DNA of 64,000 nucleotides from Blattabacterium clevelandi (GCF_003268615.1 NZ_CP029844.1:434001-498000); one strand, 5' to 3'; positions 54,250 through 63,317 are shown, counted from the first letter of the stretch. A program made the numbers and translations. Notes: generated by a model from the letters alone, not told the origin.

Positions 54250-54369
54250 TTAATCAATAAAGTAAAATATTTTGTATAACCAATAAGTTATAAAGATAAA
54301 AAAAACGATTATGAAAAATATATTTGGACCCCATCCTAAAATATTAATAAATTTGAATAAAAATTCCAT
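54250..54369 (-). CDS. Small single-pass membrane protein, 39 residues
   Basis: ATG at 54369 to TAA at 54250. The product begins MEFLFKFINILGWGPN and has one strongly hydrophobic segment, IFFIIVFFIFITYWLYKIF. It resembles the C-terminal half of a small flavobacterial membrane-protein family (DUF6341-like) in which a W-x-A-N segment precedes a single helix ending in YW; I judge this from memory, not from a search. It could be a shortened remnant of that family. There is no recognisable ribosome site, but Bacteroidota often lack one. It lies 98 bp upstream of aroB on the same strand. Confidence 0.5.
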   Translation of the reverse strand: MEFLFKFINILGWGPNIFFIIVFFIFITYWLYKIFYFID

Positions 54370-54489
54370 AAAAAAAATATCATGTTTTTCATTAAAAATA
54401 AATATTTTAAACTTTTATTGAAAGAAAAGAAATGGAAATATTTTATTTTTCTTTAAAGTTTATAAGAATATTATATTCAACATAATAAA

Positions 54490-55143
54490 ATGTCAGATAT
54501 TTGGGATTTTTTTCAGCATTTATTCAATCCTAGATGGATTTTTTTCTATTTTGGAAATACAGCTTTATTTATTCTTTTAGCCATTGTTTTTGCAGAAACA
54601 GGGTTTTTTATCGGTTTTTTTTTACCAGGAGATTCCTTATTATTCACTGCTGGAATATTCGGAGAAAATTTATGCAAAAATTTTTATAATGTTCCATTTT
54701 TCGTAATTATTTTAATTGTTGCATGTGTTGCTGTACTTGGTAATATACAAGGATATTGGCTTGGATATAAATCTGGAAATTTTTTGTATAAAAAGAAAGA
54801 TTCCTTTTTTTTTAAGAAAAAACATCTTATCATAGCAAAATTATTTTATAATAAATATAAAACAACGGCACTTATCATGAGTCGTTTTCTTCCAATACTT
54901 CGTACTTTTGCCCCAATTGTAGCTGGGGCAATACGTATTAACTTTAAAAAATTTATGATTTATAATATTATTGGAGCTCTTGCTTGGACTTTTTCGATCA
55001 TGTTAGCTGGGCATTACCTAGACAAAAGGTTCCCAGAATTAAAAAATCATCTGGAATGGATTATTTTGTTGATTGTTTTAATGACTACATTACCAATATT
55101 ACTTAAATTAAAAATAAGAAAAAAGAAAAAAATACTTCTATAA
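54490..55143 (+). CDS. DedA family membrane protein
   Basis: 217 residues with four to five hydrophobic segments. Family motifs: FAETGFFIGFFLPGDSLLF, YWLGYKSGNFL and SRFLPILRTFAPIVAGA, followed by a basic tail (KIRKKKKILL). DedA proteins are inner-membrane proteins needed for membrane homeostasis and some act in undecaprenyl-phosphate recycling. Alone on this strand, with tadA converging 9 bp away. Confidence 0.92.
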   Translation: MSDIWDFFQHLFNPRWIFFYFGNTALFILLAIVFAETGFFIGFFLPGDSLLFTAGIFGENLCKNFYNVPFFVIILIVACVAVLGNIQGYWLGYKSGNFLYKKKDSFFFKKKHLIIAKLFYNKYKTTALIMSRFLPILRTFAPIVAGAIRINFKKFMIYNIIGALAWTFSIMLAGHYLDKRFPELKNHLEWIILLIVLMTTLPILLKLKIRKKKKILL

Positions 55144-55152
55144 CTTACCTAC

Positions 55153-55608
55153 CTAAAATTGATGAATTCTTTTCAAGAAAAAAAATTTTTTTAGAAGATG
55201 ACTACATTGATTTTTCATAATTCCAGATAAAAATTTTGTTTTTGGATGTAATTTTATCCCTGTATATAAAAATCCTATTTTATAATTTTTTGCTCCACAA
55301 ACTACTCTCCCAATTTGAGATAAAAATAAGGCACCTGCACACATAATACAGGGTTCGATAGTTACATATAAAGTGCATTCTCGGATATATTTTTCCCCTA
55401 AATAATTAGATGCTAAGTGAATCCCTAACATTTCTGCATGTGCGGTGATATCACCTAAAGTTTCGGTTAAATTATGAGCTCTAGCTATGACTATATTTTT
55501 ATAGGTAATTGCAACTCCTATAGGAACTTCCTTTTCGTGAAAAGCAATCAAAGCTTCTTCAAGAGCAATTTTCATAAAATCAAGATCTCTTATTATCATT
55601 AGAATCAA
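55153..55608 (-). CDS. tadA: tRNA-specific adenosine deaminase
   Basis: 151 residues. It converts A34 of tRNA-Arg(ACG) to inosine. Zinc and catalytic motifs: ITAHAEMLGI (His ligand and proton-shuttle Glu) and EPCIMCAGAL (two Cys ligands). ATGs at 55608 and 55599 are possible; the later one at 55575 would cut into the first helix. Follows rplY by 4 bp, so it is probably the third gene of a prs-rplY-tadA unit. Confidence 0.92.
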   Translation of the reverse strand: MILMIIRDLDFMKIALEEALIAFHEKEVPIGVAITYKNIVIARAHNLTETLGDITAHAEMLGIHLASNYLGEKYIRECTLYVTIEPCIMCAGALFLSQIGRVVCGAKNYKIGFLYTGIKLHPKTKFLSGIMKNQCSHLLKKFFFLKRIHQF

Positions 55609-55612
55609 AACT

Positions 55613-56239
55613 TTATTTCTTTATATTCTTTTTTTTATTTTCTTCTTGAGATTCTTTTTTATTACTGATAGGATCCGTTTTTTTTTCTTCAGTAGCAGTA
55701 ATACGAGAGTGTTTTACTCTAGCTATAAGAGTATTTTTAGGATGTAAAATGGTATATCCTTTTGGATATATATCTTTCACTGTAATTTTTTCTCCTATAT
55801 CTAAATGGCTAATATCCAATTTTATATATTCTGGAAAAAAAGAAGGAATAGCTTTTATTTTTAATTTTCTAATCGTAGAATCATATTCTCCTCCTTTAGA
55901 AACCCCAATAGGTCTTCCAAAAGTTTTTACAGGAATTTCTAATATAATAGATTTTTTTTTATCAATTTTCCAAAAATCAGCATGCAATATTTTTTCACTA
56001 ATAGGATCGAATTGAATTTCTTTTTGAACTGCATTTATATTTTTTCCTTCTATTTGAATGTTAACCCAATGTATTTTTGATGTATATACTAAATTTTTGA
56101 AACTTTCTAATGAAGTAGAAAATGGAATGTTAATATTTTTTCCATATAAAATACAAGGAACTTCTCCGGAAGATCGAATTGATTCAATCTCTTTTTTTCC
56201 TATATTTCGTTTTTTTCCGTATATATTTATATATTGCAT
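55613..56239 (-). CDS. rplY: 50S ribosomal protein bL25 (general stress Ctc type)
   Basis: 208 residues. The N-terminal L25 domain (NIGKKEIESIRSSGEVPCIL, LYGKNINIPF-like strand and LHADFWKI) binds 5S rRNA, and the C-terminal TL5/Ctc beta domain (IPVKTFGRPIGVSKGGE, LDIGEKITVKDI) follows, ending in a Lys/Glu tail. It lies 6 bp after prs, the classic prs-ctc pairing. Confidence 0.95.
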   Translation of the reverse strand: MQYINIYGKKRNIGKKEIESIRSSGEVPCILYGKNINIPFSTSLESFKNLVYTSKIHWVNIQIEGKNINAVQKEIQFDPISEKILHADFWKIDKKKSIILEIPVKTFGRPIGVSKGGEYDSTIRKLKIKAIPSFFPEYIKLDISHLDIGEKITVKDIYPKGYTILHPKNTLIARVKHSRITATEEKKTDPISNKKESQEENKKKNIKK

Positions 56240-56245
56240 ATTAAA

Positions 56246-57178
56246 TTAAATTATAAATTTTTTACTTATAGATTCGTCATTATGTACAGATTTCATGACT
56301 TCTGCAAAAAGTGGTGCACAGGATAATATCTTTATTTTATATAGTTTATTTATTATTGGGATAGAATCAGTAATCACCAATTCTTCAAGATCTGAATTTC
56401 TTATTTTTTCATATGAATTTCCTGATAAAACTGGATGAGTTGCTATAGCACGTACACTTTTAGCTCCTTTTTTTTTGATTAAATTTGCTGCTTCTGTTAA
56501 AGTTCCAGCTGTATCTACCATATCATCTATGAGTATGATATTTTTTTCTTTCACATTTCCAATAAGATTCATAAATTCTATTTCATTTGCTTTTTTTCTT
56601 TCTTTATAACAGATAACGACATCTGTTCCTAAATAACCAGCATAACTCCTAGCTCTTTTGGCACCTCCCATATCTGGAGAAGCAATGGTTAATTGGTCCA
56701 TATTTAATTTTCTAATATAATCAATAAATATTCTAGATGCATACAAATGATCTACAGGAATATCAAAAAATCCCTGAATTTGATCTGCATGAAGATCCAT
56801 AGTCATAACTCTAGTAGCTCCTGAAGCAACCATTAAATTAGCTACAAGTTTTGCTGCAATAGGAGTTCTTGGTTTATCTTTATGATCTTGTCGGGCCCAT
56901 CCAAAATAGGGGACAACAAGTGTTATATTATGAGCAGATGCCCTACGTGCTGCATCACACATTAAAAGTAATTCCATCAAATTATCTACTGGAGGGAAAG
57001 TAGATCCAATCAAAAAAACTCTTGATCCACGAACAGATTGTTCAAAACATGGGGTATATTCTCTATCACTAAATTCCAAAAAACGAATTTTACCAAGTAA
57101 ATTACCATAATAATAGGCTATTTTTTCTGATAGTTTTAATCCACTTCTTGTAGAAAAGAAGAGTACCTTTTGATTCAT
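56246..57178 (-). CDS. prs: Ribose-phosphate pyrophosphokinase
   Basis: 310 residues. It makes PRPP from ribose-5-phosphate and ATP, feeding the purine cluster 10 kb away as well as pyrimidine, His and Trp pathways. Motifs: FSDREYTPCFEQSVRG, LVVPYFGWARQDHKDKPR, MTMDLHADQIQGFFDIPVDH, ASPDMGGAKRARSYA and IILIDDMVDTAGTLTEAA (PRPP loop). Divergent from thyA. Confidence 0.97.
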   Translation of the reverse strand: MNQKVLFFSTRSGLKLSEKIAYYYGNLLGKIRFLEFSDREYTPCFEQSVRGSRVFLIGSTFPPVDNLMELLLMCDAARRASAHNITLVVPYFGWARQDHKDKPRTPIAAKLVANLMVASGATRVMTMDLHADQIQGFFDIPVDHLYASRIFIDYIRKLNMDQLTIASPDMGGAKRARSYAGYLGTDVVICYKERKKANEIEFMNLIGNVKEKNIILIDDMVDTAGTLTEAANLIKKKGAKSVRAIATHPVLSGNSYEKIRNSDLEELVITDSIPIINKLYKIKILSCAPLFAEVMKSVHNDESISKKFII

Positions 57179-57195
57179 AATTATATTTTTTTATG

Positions 57196-57203
57196 CAAAA
57201 ATA
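57196..57203 (-). promoter_or_regulatory. Putative -7 promoter element for prs
   Basis: TATTTTTG on the minus strand fits TAnnTTTG, 17 bp upstream of the prs ATG in the 35-bp divergent gap with thyA. It leaves little leader RNA. Confidence 0.3.
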
Positions 57204-57213
57204 CTTTTTAAAG

Positions 57214-58008
57214 ATGAAACAATATTTAAATTTATTAAGAAACGTATTAAAAAATGGAATAAATAAAATGGATCGTACTGGTATAGGTACGAAAAGCATA
57301 TTTGGATATCAGATGAAATTTGATTTGAAAAAAGGATTTCCTCTTTTAACTACCAAAAAATTAAATATACGGTCTATTATCTATGAATTATTATGGTTTT
57401 TGAAAGGAGATACAAATATAAAGTATTTAAAAAAAAATAAAGTATCTATTTGGAATGAATGGGCTGATAAAAATGGAGATCTAGGTCCAATATATGGATT
57501 ACAATGGCGTAAATGGCCTACTTATGATGGTCATTATATTGATCAGATAGTTAATCTTATAGAAGAAATAAAATTAAATCCTAATTCAAGACGTTTAATA
57601 GTTTCTTCTTGGAATGTAGGAATGATTCCAAATATGGCATTACCTCCCTGTCATTTACTTTTTCAATTTTATGTTTATGAAAAAAAATTATCGTTGCAAT
57701 TATATCAAAGAAGTGCAGATATTTTTCTTGGATTACCTTTTAATATAGCTTCTTATGCTCTATTTCTTACTATGATAGCTAGAACGCTAAATTTTAGAGA
57801 AAAAGAATTAATTCACACTATAGGAGATGCCCATGTATATAATAATCATATAGAACAAATTCAACTTCAAATCCGTCGTACCCCAAAACCATTGCCAAAA
57901 ATTATTTTAAATTCTTCTGTTAAAAATATTTTTCAATTTAATTTCGAAGACTTTGAATTAAAAAATTACCATCCTGATCCTCATATCAAAGGTAACGTAG
58001 CTATTTGA
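57214..58008 (+). CDS. thyA: Thymidylate synthase
   Basis: 264 residues from ATG 57214, identical in length to E. coli ThyA and aligning at [15 protein letters not shown]; an upstream ATG at 57193 would add seven residues and overlap the putative prs promoter. It methylates dUMP to dTMP with methylene-tetrahydrofolate. Motifs: [35 protein letters not shown] with the catalytic Cys, [20 protein letters not shown] and [12 protein letters not shown]. Together with the dCMP deaminase at 63 kb it gives a dTMP route. Confidence 0.97.
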   Translation: MKQYLNLLRNVLKNGINKMDRTGIGTKSIFGYQMKFDLKKGFPLLTTKKLNIRSIIYELLWFLKGDTNIKYLKKNKVSIWNEWADKNGDLGPIYGLQWRKWPTYDGHYIDQIVNLIEEIKLNPNSRRLIVSSWNVGMIPNMALPPCHLLFQFYVYEKKLSLQLYQRSADIFLGLPFNIASYALFLTMIARTLNFREKELIHTIGDAHVYNNHIEQIQLQIRRTPKPLPKIILNSSVKNIFQFNFEDFELKNYHPDPHIKGNVAI

Positions 58009-58023
58009 TCCGTTTTTTAGTAA

Positions 58024-59952
58024 CTAATTTTGAAAATAATCGTAATGATTGGACATAGATATATTTTTTATTTTTTCTGAATTTAAAAAAATAACATCTA
58101 TTTTTTTTATTTTATCTCCAATGTTTATAAGATCGTTAATAGTGCTAATAACTGGAATATATACTCCTACATTTGTTTTGAATAAAAATGGATATTTTAA
58201 CAAATAGCTAGAAATCGTTTTTAATTTTTGATAATGATTATAATCAGAAGAACCAGTTATTTTTTCAATAGCTGTATTATCTAAAAATAAACTATTTCTT
58301 AAATTAAATTTCCATTTTTTTTCCATCAATGAATAGATCTTCATTTTAAGACCCTTTTTATTCATAAAATTGGATTTACATGGAGATAAATGGATTCCAT
58401 TTTTATTATCAAAATATATTCTTTGAATATTATTTGATAATCCAATTATTCTCATTTTAAGTTTTAATTTTTCAAGAAAATAATTTTTTTTTTGATCTAT
58501 TTTTTCAAGTAATTTATTTTCTACTTTTCCAACTCTACAAATAAAAAGATTAATTTGTTTTGGATTTTTTTCAAAAAAGGTTTCATGTAAGGTATTCAAA
58601 GCTTTTTTAAAATCTTTTTTTTGAATAACGGCTGATATATTTTTTTCCGTAGGACCTTGTGAAATAGCTCTTACCTTAATTCTATTTTTTCCTAAAGAAG
58701 AAAACATTTTTCCACTGGGGCCATGAATATTTTTCATATTGTATCCTACTAGAGCAATGATACAAAGATCATATTCTATTTTTAATGGATCGATATATTT
58801 TTGATATATTTCTTGAGAAAATTCACTATTTATTACCTTTTTTGCTTTAATGATATCCATTTCATGAATACCTGTGGTAATGAAATTTTCTGAAGAATTT
58901 TGGGTTATGAAAATTACATTTATTTTTTCACGTGATAAAACTTTAAATAAACGTTTTGAATACATTGATATACATATTATTAAACGAATTTTAAGAGTTA
59001 ACAAAGCTAAATTCTGAATTCCAGAAATTCCAGTAACTGGTTGACGGTTTTTTGTTTTTTTGTTACTAATATGAATTAAAGTTCCTGGATCTATTGGATA
59101 AAAGGTATTTTTAATTTTTATAGGAATATTCTTTTTCATAGCTGGTTTTATCGTTGGAGGATAAATGACTTTTGCTCCAAAATGCGATAATTCCATTGCC
59201 TCTTCATAAGAAATTTCTTTTATAGGAAATGCTTGATGAACCATTTTTGGATTTGCTGTCATCATACCACTAACATCCGTCCATATTTCAAGTAAACTAG
59301 CAGATATAGCAGAAGCTAAAATAGCTGCAGTATAATCAGATCCTCCTCTTCCAAGAGTAGTTGTTTGGTTTTGAAAATTTGATCCTATGAACCCTGGTAA
59401 AACCACATATTCTGATTTTTCTTTACGAAAAAATTGAAGAATATGGTGATTACTTTTAATAAAATCTACTTTTGCACATCCAAATTTGGAGTCTGTAATA
59501 ATTAAGTCCCTACTATCTTTGAAAATTGCATTTAATCCGGATTTTTTTAGTTTTTTTGCAATAAGAAAAGAAGAAAAAAGTTCACCAAAACTCATAATTT
59601 TATCTAAAGTACGTTTAGAAAGTTCTTTTACTTGAAAAATACCGTTACATAAACTTTCTAAATCATTGATATTTTTTTTTATCCAACTAATTAAATTACT
59701 TTGATAGTAGATAGGAAATAATTCTCTGATAATATGAAAATGCCTAATTTTTATTTTTTCTATAATATTTTTATAAACATTATTTCTTTCAGAAGCTAAT
59801 TGACCACATTGGATTAATTGATCGGTTATATTTCCTAATGCTGATACCACGATCGCATATTTTCCTTTTGGTTTTTTTTCTAATAAAGAACAAATACGTT
59901 TTATGGAATCAGAATGAGCTACGGAACTCCCCCCAAATTTTAAAACTTGCAT
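58024..59952 (-). CDS. thrA: Aspartokinase with truncated, degenerate homoserine dehydrogenase domain
   Basis: 642 residues against about 820 for aspartokinase-homoserine dehydrogenase fusions. The kinase domain (1 to about 280) is intact: MQVLKFGGSSVAHSDSIKR, LGRGGSDYTAAILASAISA, EIWTDVSGMMTANPK and ELSHFGAKVIYPPT. ACT domains span about 300-460. The dehydrogenase remnant starts near NLFICRVGKVENKLL, where GxGxxG is lost, lacks the TPNK-type segment that should precede DYNHYQKLK, reads TNVGVYIPVISTI for TNVGAGLPVI, and stops at the point where the catalytic core should begin. It should make aspartyl phosphate for lysine and diaminopimelate, but not homoserine. Confidence 0.88.
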   Translation of the reverse strand: MQVLKFGGSSVAHSDSIKRICSLLEKKPKGKYAIVVSALGNITDQLIQCGQLASERNNVYKNIIEKIKIRHFHIIRELFPIYYQSNLISWIKKNINDLESLCNGIFQVKELSKRTLDKIMSFGELFSSFLIAKKLKKSGLNAIFKDSRDLIITDSKFGCAKVDFIKSNHHILQFFRKEKSEYVVLPGFIGSNFQNQTTTLGRGGSDYTAAILASAISASLLEIWTDVSGMMTANPKMVHQAFPIKEISYEEAMELSHFGAKVIYPPTIKPAMKKNIPIKIKNTFYPIDPGTLIHISNKKTKNRQPVTGISGIQNLALLTLKIRLIICISMYSKRLFKVLSREKINVIFITQNSSENFITTGIHEMDIIKAKKVINSEFSQEIYQKYIDPLKIEYDLCIIALVGYNMKNIHGPSGKMFSSLGKNRIKVRAISQGPTEKNISAVIQKKDFKKALNTLHETFFEKNPKQINLFICRVGKVENKLLEKIDQKKNYFLEKLKLKMRIIGLSNNIQRIYFDNKNGIHLSPCKSNFMNKKGLKMKIYSLMEKKWKFNLRNSLFLDNTAIEKITGSSDYNHYQKLKTISSYLLKYPFLFKTNVGVYIPVISTINDLINIGDKIKKIDVIFLNSEKIKNISMSNHYDYFQN

Positions 59953-60310
59953 TTTTTAATGAATTAGTTAATAATTTTTACCTTTTATTTTAAATGTTAA
60001 AGATGATGACAAAAATAATGATAAAAAATAGGAGTAATTTTTTTTAAAAACTATTTGATTCATTTATAATTCCTATTTATTAAACTTTTTTTTCCATAAA
60101 AATATTCCATAAAATTAGAAAATATAAAATTCTCAAATACAATATATAATAAACATTTTTTTAATAAGGATTTTTATATTTTTAATAAAAATAGTGGAAT
60201 TTGTATATGACTCTATTATTTTTTTTTTTTCAAAATGATAAATAAATATATTACTTTAAATTTGTAGAATGTTCGTTTTTTATAAATATGAATCAAAATA
60301 TAAAAAAAGT
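59953..60310. other. 358-bp divergent gap between aspartokinase and urease genes
   Basis: Very AT-rich. It holds the urease promoter-like element at 60257-60264 and a 12-T run (60219-60230). A 31-codon minus-strand frame (59968-60063, starting MNQIVFKKNYSYF) ends 15 bp before the aspartokinase start but has no Thr, Ile or Lys codon run or hairpin that would mark an attenuator. I see no other feature. Confidence 0.5.
60257..60264 (+). promoter_or_regulatory. Putative -7 promoter element for the urease operon
   Basis: TAAATTTG fits TAnnTTTG. It lies 46 bp before the preferred ureAB ATG at 60311 and only 4 bp before the alternative ATG at 60269, favouring the later start. Confidence 0.45.
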
Positions 60311-60940
60311 ATGCACTTAACTTTTTATGAAAAGGAAAAAATTATTCTACATATGGCTGGAGAATTAGCAAAAAAACGTTTAAAAAGAGGATTAAAATTG
60401 AATTATCCTGAATCTGTAGCTTTTATCACTCATTATGTTATGGAAGGTGCACGTGATGGAAAAACTGTGAAAGAACTTATGTATGAAGCTGGAAATATTC
60501 TTCACGATGGTCAAGTTATGGATGGAGTATATGAATTGCTTAATAATATTCAAATAGAAGCCACTTTTCCTGATGGTACAAAATTAGTAACTATACACAA
60601 TCCTATTAAAAAAATACTTAAAAAAAAATCAAATTTTATTCCAGGACAATATGAACTTCTTCAAGATGATATTTTTTTATTACCTGGTAGATCTCGTATA
60701 AAAAGAATAGTTTCTAATACGGGAGATCGTCCTATACAAGTAGGATCTCATTTTCATTTTTATGAAACTAATATTGCTCTTCATTTTGATAGAAATGGAA
60801 CTAAAGGATATAGACTCGATATTCCTTCTGGTAGGTCTATCCGTTTTGAACCAGGAGAAACAAAAGAAATTTTTTTGGTAAAAATAGGAGGTATAAAAAA
60901 AATTTATGGTTTTTCGGTAAAAGAAAATACGAAAATATGA
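60311..60940 (+). CDS. ureAB: Urease gamma-beta fusion subunit
   Basis: 209 residues from ATG 60311, where [20 protein letters not shown] matches the start of UreA; an ATG at 60269 would add 14 unrelated residues. The gamma part (1 to about 100, [23 protein letters not shown] region, then [12 protein letters not shown]) is joined to the beta part ([54 protein letters not shown]). Both are non-catalytic structural chains. Fusion of UreA and UreB occurs in several lineages, Blattabacterium among them. The stop overlaps the ureC start by four bases (ATGA). Confidence 0.96.
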   Translation: MHLTFYEKEKIILHMAGELAKKRLKRGLKLNYPESVAFITHYVMEGARDGKTVKELMYEAGNILHDGQVMDGVYELLNNIQIEATFPDGTKLVTIHNPIKKILKKKSNFIPGQYELLQDDIFLLPGRSRIKRIVSNTGDRPIQVGSHFHFYETNIALHFDRNGTKGYRLDIPSGRSIRFEPGETKEIFLVKIGGIKKIYGFSVKENTKI

Positions 60941-62643
60941 AAAAAATAGATAGAGAATCTTATGCAAGTATGTATGGACCGACAAAAGGAGATAAAATTC
61001 GTTTAGGAGATACGTCTTTGTGGATTGAAATTGAAAAAGATTATACCATTTATGGAGATGAATGTATTTTTGGAGCAGGAAAAGTTATCCGAGATGGAAT
61101 GGGACAACATCCATTAGCGACAAATAATGAAGGAGTTTTAGATTTAGTCTTAACTAATGCCATTATTATTGATTATTGGGGAATCGTAAAAGCAGATATT
61201 GGAATAAAAAATGGAGTAATTGTTGGTATTGGAAAAGCAGGAAATCCATATGTTATGGATGGAGTAACTCCAAATATGTATATTGGAGTGGGGACTGAAG
61301 TAATCTCTTCAGAAAAGATGATTGTGACAGCTGGAAGTGTAGATAGTCATGTTCATTTTATATGTCCTCAATTATTTGAAGTAGCATTAGAAAATGGAAC
61401 AACCACTATTATTGGTGGGGGATCAGGTCCAACTACAGGAACTATAGCAACTAATTGTACTTCTGGAGTATGGAATATTCAAAGAATGTTAAAAAGTACA
61501 GATCACATTCCTATAAACTTTGTTTTTCTTGCGAGTGGGAGCAGTTCTAATCCTGAAGCTTTAATTGAACAAATCAAGGCTGGTGCAGGTGGATTAAAAA
61601 TTCATGAAGATTGGGGAAGTACTCCATCTGTGATAGATCATTGTTTAGAAGTATCGGAAAAATTAGATGTACAAGTAAATATTCATACAGATTCCTTAAA
61701 CGAATCAGGTTATGTCGAGGATACCTTAAAAATATTTCAAAATAGAACAATTCATACTTATCATACAGAAGGAGCTGGTGGGGGACATTCTCCTGATTTA
61801 TTGAAAGTTATATCTTATTTTAATATTTTACCATCATCTACAAGTCCAACTATGCCTTATACTTATAACACTGTTGATGAGCATTTAGATATGTTAATGA
61901 TATGTCATCATTTAGATTCTAATATTCCAGAAGATATTGCGTTTGCAAAATCACGTATTAGATCTGAAACGATTAGTGCAGAGGGGGTATTACATGACAT
62001 AGGAGCTATTAGTATGATCAATTCTGATTCTCAAGCTATGGGAAGAATTGGAGAGATAATCAAACGTACTTGGCAGACTGCTGATAAAATGAAAAAACAG
62101 AGAGGATCTTTAAATAATGATTCTCATAAGAATGATAATTTTAGAGTAAAAAGATATATATCTAAATATACCATCAATCCTGCTATTACTCATGGGATTT
62201 CAGAGTATGTTGGATCAATTAATCTTGGAAAAATGGCAGATTTAGTTTTATGGAAACCTTCTTTTTTTGGAGTAAAACCGGAATTAGTAATCAAAAGTGG
62301 AATGATTGTATACGCAAGCATGGGAGATCCTAATGCTACTATTCCTACCCCTCAACCATTTATGTATCGTAAAATGTTTGGTTTTTTTGAACCAAAATTG
62401 AGTAGTCTTTTTATTTCAATACATGCGATAAACGATGGTTTCATAGAAAAAAATGAAATACAAAAGCGACTTAAGATAGTAAAAGGATGTCGTATTTTAT
62501 CTAAAAAAGATATGATATTAAATGGAGAGACTCCAGATATAAAGATAGATCCAAAAACCTATAGCGTTTATATAGATGGAGAAAAAATAAGATCTAATCC
62601 ATCGTATATGTTACCTCTTTCTCAAAGATATTTTTTATTCTAA
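60937..62643 (+). CDS. ureC: Urease alpha (catalytic) subunit
   Basis: 568 residues, matching other UreC proteins. It hydrolyses urea to ammonia and carbamate at a dinickel site. Ligands are visible: HVHFICPQ (His138, His140), [12 protein letters not shown] with Lys221 for carbamylation, [26 protein letters not shown], and the flap MICHHLD with Cys323 and His324-325; [12 protein letters not shown] provides the Asp ligand. All active-site residues appear intact. Accessory genes ureD, ureE, ureF and ureG for nickel insertion are not adjacent and not in this window. In cockroach symbionts urease recycles host nitrogen. Confidence 0.98.
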   Translation: MKKIDRESYASMYGPTKGDKIRLGDTSLWIEIEKDYTIYGDECIFGAGKVIRDGMGQHPLATNNEGVLDLVLTNAIIIDYWGIVKADIGIKNGVIVGIGKAGNPYVMDGVTPNMYIGVGTEVISSEKMIVTAGSVDSHVHFICPQLFEVALENGTTTIIGGGSGPTTGTIATNCTSGVWNIQRMLKSTDHIPINFVFLASGSSSNPEALIEQIKAGAGGLKIHEDWGSTPSVIDHCLEVSEKLDVQVNIHTDSLNESGYVEDTLKIFQNRTIHTYHTEGAGGGHSPDLLKVISYFNILPSSTSPTMPYTYNTVDEHLDMLMICHHLDSNIPEDIAFAKSRIRSETISAEGVLHDIGAISMINSDSQAMGRIGEIIKRTWQTADKMKKQRGSLNNDSHKNDNFRVKRYISKYTINPAITHGISEYVGSINLGKMADLVLWKPSFFGVKPELVIKSGMIVYASMGDPNATIPTPQPFMYRKMFGFFEPKLSSLFISIHAINDGFIEKNEIQKRLKIVKGCRILSKKDMILNGETPDIKIDPKTYSVYIDGEKIRSNPSYMLPLSQRYFLF

Positions 62644-62668
62644 ATTTTATGAATAGATCATAAACAAA

Positions 62669-62751
62669 TACCCAGAGCGGGATTCGAACCCGCATGATTT
62701 AAAATCACTGGATTTTGAGTCTAGCGCGTCTACCTATTCCGCCATCTGGAT
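62669..62751 (-). tRNA. tRNA-Leu (anticodon CAA)
   Basis: 83 nt, read on the minus strand. Acceptor stem ATCCAGA pairs with TCTGGGT (one T-G wobble), D arm GCG...CGC with GGTAGA, anticodon loop CTCAAAA (CAA at 62715-62717, decoding UUG), a long variable arm TGATTT...AAATCA typical of Leu, and T arm GCGGG-TTCGAAT-CCCGC. CCA is not encoded. The anticodon stem CTAGA/TCCAG has an A-C mismatch at 29-41, where G-C is expected. It lies 25 bp after ureC on the opposite strand. Confidence 0.94.
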
Positions 62752-62878
62752 TCTTTGATATCTATTCAAAATATTGTTAGTCAATTTTTTTTGTCATTTT
62801 TTTATACATACTATAACTATATGATATTAAATTAACATAATAATATCAAAATAGTTCGTATGAATGATCGAATGATCT

Positions 62879-63304
62879 TTAATAAATAAGTTTATGTATT
62901 ATAATTTTTGATTTTTTCAAAAAATTTAATCCCTCATTTTTTTCTGAATATTTATGTAAATATACCACTCTTTTAATTTTAGATTGATAAATCAATTTAC
63001 TACATTCTTTGCATGGAGAATGTGTAATATATAAATACGAATCTTTACAAGATTTTGAAGAAAAAGCCATTTTTAATATAGCATTTGCTTCTGCATGTAA
63101 AACATACCATTTAGTTTTTCCATTTTGATCTTCACATATATTATCAAATCCACTTGGAGTTTCGTTATATCCATCGGATATAATCCGATTATTTTTTACT
63201 ATAATAGCTCCTACTTTTTTATTTTTGCAATAAGATAATTTAGAACATTTTATGGCTTTATTCATATAAATTATGTCCTTTTTTTTATAAATTTCACAAT
63301 TCAT
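62879..63304 (-). CDS. dCMP deaminase family protein
   Basis: 141 residues, cytidine/deoxycytidylate deaminase fold. Zinc-site motifs are YVLHAEANAILKM (His ligand, catalytic Glu) and THSPCKECSKLI (two Cys ligands); NETPSGFDNICED and KTKWYVLHAEAN are typical of dCMP deaminases (ComEB-like). It would provide dUMP for ThyA. An internal ATG at 63262 is possible, but the first ATG gives the usual N terminus. Divergent from the methyltransferase, 13 bp apart. Confidence 0.9.
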   Translation of the reverse strand: MNCEIYKKKDIIYMNKAIKCSKLSYCKNKKVGAIIVKNNRIISDGYNETPSGFDNICEDQNGKTKWYVLHAEANAILKMAFSSKSCKDSYLYITHSPCKECSKLIYQSKIKRVVYLHKYSEKNEGLNFLKKSKIIIHKLIY

Positions 63305-63317
63305 TATAAAATATTTT

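Larger units (their letters stand above)
54152..54489. other. 338-bp gap between aroB and the DedA gene
   Basis: Holds the aroB promoter-like element (54185-54192), a 39-codon reading frame on the minus strand (54250-54369) and, at 54370-54489, an AT-rich stretch in which I see no feature. A second hydrophobic frame on the minus strand reading KKLYGLIWIIIIFIPINKL lacks an ATG and overlaps the aroB promoter; I do not call it. Confidence 0.6.

Noticed and set aside
54143-54260. Second hydrophobic minus-strand frame between the 39-residue protein and aroB
   Set aside because: It has no ATG start, overlaps the putative aroB promoter and runs into aroB out of frame.
59968-60063. 31-codon minus-strand frame (MNQIVFKKNYSYF...) just upstream of the aspartokinase gene, a possible leader peptide
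   Set aside because: It has only one Thr, two Ile and no run of regulatory codons, and no terminator-antiterminator hairpin was seen. Likely a chance frame.
62822-62877. 8-bp inverted repeat (TGATATTA/TAATATCA) and tandem GAATGATC GAATGATC downstream of the dCMP deaminase
   Set aside because: Short and AT-rich; within chance expectation, and no T-run marks a terminator.
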